DNA of 64,000 nt from Limnanthes douglasii subsp. nivea (Eukaryota; Streptophyta; Magnoliopsida; Brassicales; Limnanthaceae): positions 124,187,706 to 124,251,705 of the forward strand of contig JAUPFV010000004.1 of the NCBI GenBank assembly GCA_036936605.1, read 5' to 3'. The first letter of the stretch is position 1. Every line of letters begins with the position of its first letter. The notes under the pieces were generated by a model. The model saw only the letters and a list, made by a program, of their open reading frames with translations, was not told where the DNA came from and did no database searches. Positions 35,284-46,500 of the stretch are shown piece by piece. A program made the translations under genes and the position numbers.

Positions 35284-35664
35284 TGGTTTGGTTTATTTAG
35301 GGCTAAGGGTAGATTGGTAAAATGTTAGAAAGTGTTTTAATAATTTTGGGGTGTTTTGTGTTTAGTTTGGAGAGTATATAGATAATTAAGTTGTCTACTA
35401 GTATTAAATTCTGATCACCCTCATTAATGAGAGTGGTTGGGGTATTTATACCTTAATTACTGACCCATGAGCTTATCGGGTCGGGTCATGAAACCGGGTT
35501 AAATTCAAAGACCCATTAGTTTTAAGTTGATTAGCAAACAACTTAGTCAAAAGTTAAAGCATTTGTCCTATTCGGATATTTAGTGGTTTGATATGGTCCG
35601 AATTGCCCCTGTTCGGATAAGTGGATTCGCTTAGGTATGGTGACTGAAATCTCTGAACTCATCA
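35284..35664 (-). repeat. Element A 5' LTR (right)
   Basis: 381 bp, TGGTTTGGTTTATTT...GAACTCATCA on the + strand, followed by GATAT at 35665-35669. A TATAAATACC box on the - strand (35441-35450) would drive gag-pol. Confidence 0.9.
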
Positions 35665-35859
35665 GATATAATGAACTATTAATTGAAAGATCTATTAAAA
35701 CTATTTACAATAGCTAATATTTTAAAGATATAAATATTTAAATATCCTATCAACTTAAAGATATATTTTAAAAATCTAATATAGTTGATGAAGCCATTTT
35801 ATGATCTAAAAATTCCAATAACTTTAAAGATATAGTTTTTTTTTCAAAGAACTAGAAAT
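35665..35859. repeat. AT-rich array, right flank of element A
   Basis: Carries the array motifs AAAGATATA.TTTAAA and AATTCCAATAACTTTAAAG. With 15200-15246 it rebuilds the sequence into which A jumped. Confidence 0.55.
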
Positions 35860-37880
35860 TCCATTGATGAAGCAATTTTGACAAATGTTACAGCTTGAGA
35901 CATTATCGTTGTCTCATAGTTTTTATTTACATTATTGTCTATTATACATTTAAATTTTTCCCATGGATTTAAGTTTCTTCTAGCTTTCTTCCTTGACCTT
36001 CTTGTGATAGTGCTCCATGCAAATTCAGAAGTCTAATGTTTGAGTAACGAGGTTTCCATCACTGTATGTACTTTTAGCTTGAATATCTGAACCAACAAGG
36101 CAACCATTATGTGCTTGGTATGTCAGATCCATGAGTCACCTAGCTGCTTCGAGACCTTATCTTTGAGCTTTTCTTCCATTGTAATCAATTACTTATTCCC
36201 TGAATAAAAAAGAAAGTTTGGTCATGGATAACTCTACCATTAAAGTTAGTGAATTGATAAAATAATACACAATAAGATTGGTTTCAGTTAATTTATTATT
36301 CTCAGGTAGACAATATTGATACTTTCAAAAATTGTTGCACTAAAGGGTTATTACCAATACCCATAACATTCCAATTTAGAATAGCTAAAGCCAGATAGAA
36401 ATTGAATTTGAGGATTTGAAAGATCTTTTGAAGTTAATTGTTTTATTTATTACATGTCCTTTAATATTTTTAACTTTGGTTCTTTTAATTATTTTACTAA
36501 TATGTTTGTTTGTCTCTTTTATGGCAGATACCTTTTTTCATTTCTTGAGAAAGAGGTAAACTGTTAGAGCTAATGAGTTTAGTGAAATCCTGATCAATAT
36601 TTGAATTGTCCAAGTCTTTAACTATAGTAAATGAGTTGCCTATCTATATTGTATGGAGAGCCTTAATGATGTCATTTTCTGTTTTCTCTTTTGTTTCACA
36701 GTTTTGTGTTATTACCACTTTGTTGTCTTCTATATATTGGTCTTGTTTAAAGGTATATCAATATTTTTAGTTTTTCCTTTATTTTTTCACTTTGATAATT
36801 GTTTATGTATGATTTAGAAAGAAAAGTATTGACATATTCAAAGTTATCTTTTAAATCTGTTTTTCCCTTAACATTTGGTGAATAATTTTTTACATTTATC
36901 TTATTTTGTTTAGGATTGACATTCACAAATTTGTGTTTTTGATCTCACTTTTAATTTCAGTAATATCTTTGTTTTTAAGATATTTATTACAATTGTTTTC
37001 TCTATGACCCAAGTGTTTGCAAGAGTGACAATATGGAGGAATATCATCATAGATGATATCCTGCCAAAAAACATCATTCTCCCCAAAACTAATCTATTTT
37101 TTTAAGGAAGGGATTTTAAAAAATCAATAACAAGTCAAGCTTTATAAAAGTTAAAGCTTGCTCAATTTTTGGTTGGGACCCAAGTTGATAAAGGAAATCT
37201 AAGTGCCTTAACAATTTGGGTGATGGAAACTTGATTATACAAGCATTCTAAAATTTTAAGGAAGGTTTCCTAGATTTGAGTTTGAGGAGACTTACAAGAC
37301 CGTAATTTGAGGAGACTTACAAGACCGTAATTTGAGGAGACTTACAAGACCGTAATTTTTTTTATTCATTTAGTTTAAGGCGACCAAATGAAAACTTAGG
37401 TATGAGCAGAATAAAACCGTAACAAATCCTTATATGATTCTAGAAAAAATATCTCTTTATGATCATCTTTCTCCTGGTAGATGAATTTTGCATGCTTGAA
37501 GTCTTTCATTTGAAGACCAGTCACCTCTGCATAGCTTTTATAGCAGTTCCAAAATATCTTTGATTCCGATTTGTGGATGCTCTTTTAAAGATAAGGTTGT
37601 TAACTAACTCTGGGATAGCTCATTTCTTCAAGTTTGGTTTATGTGAAGAAGATAAAGGTGAAAATCCAGAGCTTTCTTGTTTCTTCTTGTAGTAGATTAA
37701 ATATAGGTCTTAAATATTGATTTGATGCAAAATCTATGCAGTTTCTTCTTGATGTTGCTTCAGATAGGGTTAACCACTAATTTCAGTCATAGATAAAGCT
37801 TAATATCGCTTCACTTCGTGGTTAGGGTTATCGATTTAGGGATATATTTGGTGAGAGAATATAGATTGTTCCTAGAAAGA
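35860..37880 (-). pseudogene. LINE 2: 5' part of an L1-type element (ORF1 end and ORF2 start)
   Basis: Reading leftwards from about 37880 (leader), a possible ORF1 ATG is at 37627 (MSYPRVS) and is soon broken. A CCHC zinc knuckle (YCHSCKHLGHRENNC) lies near 37055-37005. The start of the ORF2 endonuclease (ILNWNVMGIGNNPLVQQFLK) is near 36390-36330. Everything further downstream is missing, with only AT-rich sequence beyond 35860. All frames are closed by many stops. It is a separate insertion from LINE 1 because a second ORF1/ORF2 start follows the end of the LINE 1 reverse transcriptase. Confidence 0.55.
37281..37355. repeat. Exact 25-bp tandem repeat, three copies
   Basis: The unit is TTTGAGGAGACTTACAAGAC plus CGTAA, three identical copies in a row inside the LINE 2 remnant. 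Identity between copies implies a recent replication-slippage event. Confidence 0.9.
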
Positions 37881-38039
37881 TATGCATCACTTCTTTCATG
37901 TGCAATTATTTAATTCATAAAAGAATGCATTGCACTTTGAATTTTTGAACTGGATTCAGATTTTGACTGGATTCAAATGTATCCACAATTTTTTCAAAAG
38001 TAAATAAGAAATCACGAACGATCGTTGAAGATTAATAAC

Positions 38040-40440
38040 AAATACGACAGATAAGGACAAATTAATAAGCTGAAGACGACCTACATAAGAGAGGTATTTA
38101 GAAGTCTAAGAGCCGATGCAGTCTGTAATTTTATGGAAGGGCCGACAGTCAGAATGAGAAAGACTAGTGATAAGGGGAAGAGCCAAATATCTCACCATGA
38201 AAGAACCAACCTTAAATCCAAAAATATTGATGAGTTCAGTCTTAAGGGTGAGGTTGATGCCAGAAAGGAAGATCTTGCTCTTATTTTGGCTAATGTGCAG
38301 CCAATAGAGAATGAAAAATTCATTAAGTTCTTTCTTAATGAAAAGCAAGGACTTGATATCACCAGGGTAGAAAATCATAAGATCACCCACAATGCAGAGA
38401 TTAACAATTTTCAACTTATGACATCTCTAATGGAAATTGAAATTATGGTTGAGTTTTCCTCATTAAAAACATCAAAGAGAACTTTCATGACCAGGACAAA
38501 CAGGAAAGGTGAAAGAGGATCCCTGAAAAAACTTAATTTGATGGAAAAAACTAATGTTGTAAGAAAGGGTAGTAATACATTGGATAATCCATGTGATCAT
38601 TTGATAGAAAAGTCTAAGGAAATAAAAATATCAAGGATAAGGTGACATATAACATTGTCAAAAGCTTTCATCAAGTCGATATTTAGAGCGACACTTTTGC
38701 CTTTGGAGTTGAGATGGTACCCTTTAACTAATTCTTGGGAGAGAGGAATATTATGGAAGATATTCTTTCCAGCTACGAAAGCCGATTGAGATTTATCAAT
38801 CGAGTAGGGGAAAGATTCTTTGATTTTGTTGGCCAAAATTTTAGAGATGATTTTATAGACTACATTGCATAAGGCAGTATAACGGTAGTCGTGGGCATAC
38901 GTAGGGGAGTTAGATTTTGGGATGAGCGCAGTGAAAGAAGAATTCCATAAAGGTTCTATTTTATTAGACTTGAAGAACTCTAGAACACAATGGCATTTAT
39001 ATTTGACCACAATCGTCCAAGAATTTAAAAAAAAATCTAGTCAAAACCATGGGGTCTTGGGTATTTGTTACTATCTATTTCGAACATAGCGTATTTTATC
39101 TCGTCACATGTAATCAGACGAATCATAGAAGACTTGGTAGAAGGATTAACCTTTTAAGATATAATGGAAAAGAATCTAGAAAGGCTTGAATACTCAGATG
39201 GGTGCATGGTATCCAGCAAGGAGGTAAAATGTTTGACAAAGACATTGGAGATCCTTGTGGAGAAGTGATCAAGTAGCCTTGGGTGTTCATGATCGAGGTG
39301 ATTTTGTTCCGTAATAAATGGTTTTTTATACTATTGTGGAAGAATTTGGTGTTTTTCCCCTAAGTTTGAGCTAATTTTGTTTGGATTTTCTTTAGGAAAG
39401 ATTCTTATGTTCTAATGAGGAAGACGAAGTTTGAAGAGGCCTCGATTTCCTTAGTAATAAAGAGAGGGTTTGAAAGATCAAGAGCAAGAAGGTTTTGGGT
39501 TGAGAAAATGTCATTTGAGCATTCAAAACTCTCATATTAATGTCATTAGAGGCAGTGCGATTGAGGTTTCGAAAGGAAAGTTGAAGTCTGTTAAGTTTAA
39601 GGAGACCAGCTTCATTCTCTGAAAAGGGCATAGGGAATTCCAGCTAGATATATCAATTTCTTTAAAGGAATGGTGGGATTGCCATATATTGAAGAATTTA
39701 AAGGGTTCTTTATTACGATTGCGAAACGTTCTAAGGTTAAGAGTGACGGCCGTATAATAGAGGATCGGGAATAACCGATGGGTGAAAAAAGTCAGAAAAA
39801 TCTTATCCCATTCGTTATTGACTAAAACATGATCAATCTCGGAATAAATAGGATTTAAAGGACATTTTCTATGCCATGTATAAAAAGAATCGGTAGATCG
39901 AAGATCACTAAGATCGCAATTAAATCAACAATTGTTAAAATGATCGATCGTCGAAGACCAAATAGCAAAGAAATCATAGTTCCTTCGGACTGCGGATACA
40001 ATTGAAATGCTCTAGGGTTACCCAAGAGATTCCCTGATCTTGGGAAGAGATGGAATAGAGAATATTCCAAAGGGAAATTCTGTTGGATATTTCATTGAAA
40101 GCATATATAATAGTGAAATGGAAGAAGGTAGGAGAGTTGAGAAGCTTCGCATGACAATAATATGTTGGGAATAGGAAGATAATTTGGAAACTATAATCAC
40201 GTTCGGGTTCCAAATAATCCAGATTCTACCTAGGGTGATGCTCATGATTAGTGGGATATTTCCAATAAGGAGTAATTTTACTAAGGATGGGAATAACACT
40301 ATGGGAGCGAACTTTGGTTTCTACTAGAATCATTATAGATATGTTGTTAGTCATAATAAAATCATTAACATTTTTTTGTTTGACGGGGTCGTTTAACCCA
40401 CACATATTCCAAGAAGCAATGAAATAAAATAATTATAGAG
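38040..40440 (-). pseudogene. LINE 1: ORF2 (endonuclease - reverse transcriptase), truncated
   Basis: On the - strand the endonuclease starts near 40420 (ASWNMCGLNDPVKQK, then ETKVR) and continues with GRIWIIWNPN near 40215 and a YAFNEISNR..LW block near 40100. A linker follows to 39010. The L1 reverse transcriptase comes next (LIPKSNSP, YKIISKILANKIKESFPYSI, QSAFVAGKNI at 39010-38597; VGDLMIFYPGD where FADD is usual, 38390; RYLALPLITS 38180; LSYVGRLQLIN 38080). It stops near 38040, before the C-terminal zinc-binding part. Many stops and the loss of the catalytic ADD motif make it inactive. Confidence 0.75.
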
Positions 40441-40444
40441 GGTT

Positions 40445-43199
40445 TAGGTATTTGCCCTATTGTGGGCTAAGGATAGATGCCATCAGAAGCCTCGTCACGA
40501 ATGGTGGATCTACCTAACGTGGGGGAAGGTGGAGGGGGGGAGGTCAACATCATCACCGCTAACCACTGCAACTGTCAAAATGTGTCGTCTCCTCAAAAGG
40601 ATCAGACTCGAAGAAGGTCATCACGGAGGAAGGAAGTCCATAAGGAAATGGATGAACAACACGATGGATATCACCATGAACAGTAGAAGAGCAAGCACCA
40701 TAATTGTGTCCAAAGACCATACATCGAGGGCATTGGGGCGGAAGACCTGATATTTTAATCTGACGGATGTGCTTTTACCCAAGCACTCAAACTCAATCGA
40801 GGTAGGGAATGGGGTACCGACTTTAACATGAACATATATATGCGCAAATTTGAGCTTGTCATTTCTCTTGGTTTGTTTGTATCCATAGGGAAGAATACCA
40901 ACACCCGAGCCAATTTGGCTACGAGGCTTAGAGGTCAAAAGTTCCAAAGGAAGCTTGAATATTTTGACCCAAAGAGGATTTCCTTTGAAATGGTATTTAG
41001 CGATGGTAGATAAAAGTTCCCAATTCTTAAGGATAATGAGGAGGCCACAAAAGTGCCAATAAGTTTTTTCTAAGATATTATTGGTAATATTCTCTGAATT
41101 AAAGAATTAAATTTAAAGAATAAATATCATTTTGGGATACATTTGAATTCTTTGAGTCCAAGCTTTCCCCAAATGGCAATGACACTTGCCTTTAGTTAAG
41201 AAAGGTCGAGGTCATCACCGCTAACCACTGCAACTGTCAAATGTGTCGTCTCCTCAAAGGGATCAGACTCGAAGAAGGTCATCACGGAGGAAGGAAGTCC
41301 ATAAGAAAATGGATGAACAACACGATGGATGTCACCATGAACGGTATAAGAGCAAGCACCAGAGTTGTGTCCAACGACCATACATCGAGGGCATTGGGGC
41401 GGAAGGCCTGATATTTTAATCTGACGGATGTGCTTTTACCCAAGCACTCAAACTCAATCGAGGTAGCGAATGGGGTACCGACTTTAACATGAACATATAT
41501 ATGTGCAAATTTGAGCTTGTCATTTCTCTTGGTTTGTTTGTATCCATAGGGAAGAATACCAACACCCGAGCCAATTTGGCTACGAGGCTTAGAGGTCCAA
41601 AGTTCCAAAGGAATCTTGAAGATTTTGACCCAAATATGAATTTCTTTGAAAGGGTATTTAGCGATGGTAGATAAAAGTTCCCAATTCTTAAGGACAATGA
41701 GGAGGCCACAAAAGTGCCAATAAGTTTTTTCTAAGATATTATTGGTAATATTCTCTGAATTAAAGAATTAAATTTAAAGAATAAATATCCTTTGAGGATA
41801 CATTTGAATTCTCTGAGTCCAAGCTTTCCTCAAATGGCAATGACACTTGCCTTTAGTTAAGAAAGGTCGAGGGTTTTCCCAAAAAAGTAACCGGATAAAC
41901 AGGATCACCAAGAATCTGGTGTTCCAATAATGACATCATCATCCATGATTAGACTATTGTCATTAAAGTCGTTTTTTAGGATTTCAAAAACAAGGAAAGT
42001 CAAGGGTTTTGAGGAGCATGAAACCACATTGACCCAAGAGAAAGGATATGAAGATGACGGGTTATGAAGGAGTTGGATCTACATGATGATGCATAAGAGT
42101 TGGAAGATCGGGGGAGAGGAATGGTCTTGGAGGAGGTGTTGGCGTCCAAAGGCATGGGATATGAGCTATTGGTGGAGTGTTGAAGAAATTAAAGTTTATA
42201 AGTTGTTGGTTGTAGATGTTGTCTTTGAATTTTCTACCATGGGGCCCTTTTCCATTCCCACCAATCTTAGATAATAAGCGATGAGAAGAAATCAATAGGG
42301 GATGAGAGACACCTAATTTATTAGACAAAGATGGATTAGAGGGTGACAAGGTTGTTGGCGTGGTATTGGTTGTGAAGGCTAAGGAATTTTGAGTAGAATA
42401 GTTGGAACAGTGCGAAAGAGATCATTTTTTGAGATGTTTAATAGATTTGGGAGAGTTCGGGAAGGGCTATGAGAGGGGACCAGGCCAGCAGGCTCAAAAT
42501 GAGGCTGGTCCATATAGAAAATATAGTTAAGAGGGCTGAGAGACCCATTAAAAAATTGGGCCATCGCTTGTGTGTGAACTCTTTTGTTAGAATGGATTGT
42601 TTTGCGGAAGTGGACTATCGAATTCTACTCAGTAGAGTATACGAACCTTGAGATAGTGTTCTAATGGCCCAACTCGAAAGGAGACATGGATGCTGAGTTT
42701 CAAACACAAGAAGATCGCAGGTGAGTAAAGCATCTGTACAGGATGACGGTCTAGGGTTTGAGGAGGAGGCTGACGGCAACGTAAGGACATAGGTCAGGGT
42801 TTCTCTAGATTCATTCAGGTACGGTGGAGTAATTTTTTTCTTGCTGATTGACAAGATTTTACTGGGAATATTGATCAAGAGAGAGGAAGAGGGTTTGATT
42901 GCAAATGGTTCAAGTAAGGTATTTTTAGGGTTGATAGTATTTGGAGACGGCGAGGGAAGGGCGACAATGGTGGAGACGGCGTCGATGTAAAATGGGCTAG
43001 GAGACAGTTTGACGAAGCTTTCCAAAATGGTATGTTGTTGGAGAGAGATGAAGATGGGGAGAAGATTTGATGATTGAGGCGTGATAGCTGGTCGTAATAA
43101 GGAAACTGGAGATGAGTTCAAAGTCTCTTTTTGGGTAGTGAAGAGGGCCTCGGGATGTTGTCGAACCGAGTTCCCTTCCCCGATTTCATGTGGAAACTA
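40445..43199 (-). pseudogene. LINE 1: ORF1 (DUF4283-type RNA-binding protein), duplicated and split by element D
   Basis: On the - strand this follows the N-terminal part at 48572-48950. 43121-42615 is a Ser/Pro-rich stretch; 42560-41900 is low complexity. The DUF4283/CCHC_4 block appears twice (41608-41282 and 40947-40621): SRIG-like SQIGSGVGILPYGYKQ, then FAHIYVHVKVGTP, then RPNALDVWSLD, where the zinc cysteines are lost. ORF1 proteins of plant L1 elements bind element RNA. The duplication alone would destroy the protein. Confidence 0.6.
40545..41872. repeat. Tandem duplication of a 661-bp segment in LINE 1 ORF1
   Basis: The two copies (about 40550-41211 and 41212-41872) are directly adjacent and nearly identical. 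Matching points such as TCACGGAGGA (40621 and 41282) and AAAGAATTAA (41101 and 41762) keep an offset of 661. Both copies end in AAGAAAGGTCGAGG. Confidence 0.9.
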
Positions 43200-43204
43200 G
43201 CTTC

Positions 43205-43561
43205 TGACGCAGGACATAGTTAGATAGGATAGAGTTGGAATCACTCTAACAACGAGCTTCGCGCTCAAGGCTTCACACCTAGGTTAAGAGCTTCACGCTC
43301 AAGGCTTACGCCTGATTTTTCCTTCCGCAGGATAGAGTAAGACTCATTGTGTTTATTCAATTTCTACCGCCGATACAAAACAACTCTAGACCCTTTATAT
43401 AGGAGATATATAGAATCTATAGGGTCTACTATAACTCCCAAAAGACATATAATAAAGACGCATAATAAGAGCTTCACTTAATTGTGACTCTTTAAAATTT
43501 CAAGTCTATTAGGATTCTTTAGAGTAGTTTTTAGGACTTCTCATCTTTCTATCCTGCATCA
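43205..43561 (-). repeat. Element D 3' LTR (left)
   Basis: TGACGCAGGACATAG...TATCCTGCATCA on the + strand, 357 bp. It holds an internal direct repeat of AGCTTC.CGCTCAAGGCTT about 42 bp apart. Confidence 0.93.
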
Positions 43562-43564
43562 ATT

Positions 43565-46500
43565 CTCCTCGACTGAGAAGAACTCGACTCCGGCGAGATA
43601 AAACTGAAGTATCGCGCGAGGATGTCTGCGTCGATACGTTGTAGCTCTTCCTTTGTAAGTCATGTGTTGTCTGTACTCGGCCTGTCCTTCCATTTTATCA
43701 GAAATTTATGGTATTTTCCTCGCCCTGTGGAAACGACCTGCTCATCCACAATATCTTCCACAATGTCAGTTTTCGAAATTTTAGGTGGTGGATGTGGTAC
43801 TGGTGCCACAGATTCAAAAGTAGAAAATGGGTGTGATGGATCTGTCGAAGCATTCTCTAAAGGATTAGAAGTAGTTTCCTTAAACTAGATCAGATCCTCA
43901 ATGTTAAAAGTTGAGCTGATTCCCATATCCGGAGGAAGTTCCAGCACGTACGCATTAGGACCTGTGCGTGCTAGAATTTTAAATGGACCAATGCTATGGG
44001 CTTACAGTTTTTTTGCCACTCCTTGTGGAAACCGCTGAGTATTCACTCTAACCATGATATAGTCACCAACCAAGAATTCTCGAAATTTACGATGAATATT
44101 AGCAGTAGCTTTATACTTTTCATTGCTTTGATTGATCTGCTGATGGATCTCAGCGTGCAAACCGTGAAGACGTTGTGTAAACTCTTGAGCTGATTCAGAC
44201 GGCCTTTGCGAAACTGACATAAGAATAAGATCTATAGGAGCCTTGAGTTTATTCCCATACACGACTTCAAATGGGCTGATGCCTATAGATCGATTTACTG
44301 AATTATTGTAAGCGTACTCAGCAATAGGTAAAATAACATGCCACGACCTGATATTTTTGCCAACTAGACAGCATAGTAGATTACCTAAACTCTGATTAAC
44401 AGTTTCTGTCTGGCCATCTGTTTGCGGATGATAGGATGTGAAAAATCTCAGCTTAGTTCCCATAATATGCCAAAAACAATTCCAGAAATAGCTCGTAAAC
44501 CGAACATCTCTATCGGACACAATGGTCTTAGGCAGTCCGTACAGTCTAACAATCTCGGCCATGAAAGTTTTTGCCACTTTAGACGCGTCAAATGTTTTAG
44601 AACATGGGATGAAGTGAGCCATTTTTTTAGAATCTGTCTATGACGACAAAAATTGAATCATGATTTCCCACGGTTTTAGGGAGTCCAAGGACAAAGTCCA
44701 TACTGATGTATTGCCAAGTAACATGCGGAACAGGGAGTGGGGTATACAGCCCCGTGTTTTGTTTCTGTTGTTTAGCTAACTGAGAAGTCCGAAAATGTTC
44801 CACAATTTTTGCAACATCCATTTTGAGACTCGGCCAATAAAATCTATCTTCTACTTGAGCGATTGTTTTGTCTCTCCCGAAATGACCAGCAACACCTCCT
44901 GCATGCATTTCCATGATAATAAATTCTCTTACGGATGTTCGAGGGATGCAAAGCTTAGAATTTATAAAGAGGAAGCCTTCGAGCAACATAAACTCACGAT
45001 TACGCGACCCATCTTCTAAGAGACCAGCATATATCTCATGAAAATCTGGATATTGTTGATACTCTTCCTTCAACTTTTCGAACCCGATAATCTCAACATT
45101 CGTGGTTTGAAGAGCACAAATTCTGCAGCTGAGAGCATCTGCGGCCCTGTTTTTTATACCAAATTTGTGAGTGAGCACAAAAGTATACTCTTGAAGAAAT
45201 TGGACCCATTTCATGTGACGTGGATTTAATTTCTTTTGTGCGCTTAGATATCTCAGAGCTTGATGAACCAAATATAAAACAAACTCGTGCGGCATTAGGT
45301 AGTGCCTCCAATACCTCAAGGCCTACACCACCGTGTAGAATTCTTTATCATACGTTGAATATTTCTGTTTTGCTTCATTTAGTTTCTCACTGAAGTAGGC
45401 AATCAGATGCCCTTCTTAGCTCAAAACTCCTTTGATTCCCATGTCGGAAGCATCACATGATACTTCAAATACCTTTGAAAAATCTGGAAGTCGCATCATC
45501 GGAGCCTCAAACATTCTTGTCTTTATATCTTTGAATGCTTCTGCGGCTGATTTACTCCATGTAAATTCTGATTTTTTTTTAAGCAATTTGTGATGAACGT
45601 CATTATAGAACTGAACCCTCGAATGAAGCGCCGATAAAATGTGGCCAGCCCGTAAAAACTTCGAACTTCGTGAATATTTTTGGGTTCTGGCCAGGTAACT
45701 ATGGCCTTTACTTTCTCTGGATCGGCTTTCATCCCTTCCGAGGATATAACAGAATCTAAGAACACAACATGCTCACTCATAAATGAACATTTCTTTAAGT
45801 TTGCATAAAATTTCTCGGCCCGAAGGACCATAAATACCTGTCGCAGGTGGGCAGTGTGTTGTTCCTTAGACTTGCTATAAATTAAAATGTCATCAAAGTA
45901 AACAACCAAGAATTTACCGATGAATGGTTGAAAGGTTTGCTTCATTACCCTCATGAAGGTGCTTGGTGCGTTTGATAGACCAAAAGGCATGACTAACCAT
46001 TCATACAACCCATCTTTTGTTTTAAAAGTGGTTTTCCATTCGTCTCTGGGGCGAATTCTGACTTGGTGATACCCACTTTTAAGATCAATCTTGGAGAATA
46101 CGGTAGCTCCAGCCATCATGTCTAATAAATCGTCAAGTCGAGGGATTGGGAATTGATACTTGACAGTAATTTTGTTGATAGCTCTACTGTCAACACACAT
46201 TCGCCACTCTTTCTTAGGTGTTAATAAGGCTGGTACAGCACAGGGGCTGAGAATTTCTCAGATAAACCATTTTGTCAGCAGCTCATCTACTTGTCTTTTT
46301 AACTCTGAGTGCTCCCTGGGATTCATACAAAAGTGTGGCAAATTCGGTAATGTTGCTCCCGGAATGAGATCAATAGCATGCTGAATATTTCGAAGCGGAG
46401 GAAGATCTTGGGGAAGGTCTTCAGGGAACAATTCACTGTATTCTTCTATGAGAGGTTTTACTTCTAATGGTACATCATTTAGCACAATTGAAATTTCTTT

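Larger units (their letters stand above)
15247..35664 (-). mobile_element. Element A: Tat-like Ty3/gypsy LTR retrotransposon, interrupted by element B
   Basis: The complete outline is LTR - antisense gene (+) - pol (-) - gag (-) - LTR. TG..CA LTRs lie at 15247-15629 and 35284-35664, with the 5-bp duplication GATAT at 15242-15246 and 35665-35669. Without B and its duplication the element is about 10.1 kb. Transcription of gag-pol runs right to left. The dual RNase H arrangement, the gag type and the extra antisense gene fit the Tat lineage. B sits at the gag/protease boundary. All reading frames carry stops or shifts, so A is not autonomous. Confidence 0.9.

Noticed and set aside
37790..37860. 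GGTTAGGGTT and TTTAGGG motifs that resemble plant telomere repeat
   Set aside because: Only isolated single units, no tandem TTTAGGG run; chance matches in a LINE leader.
38133..38645. 170-codon + strand frame
   Set aside because: It is the complement of the LINE 1 reverse transcriptase, which is clearly recognisable on the - strand.
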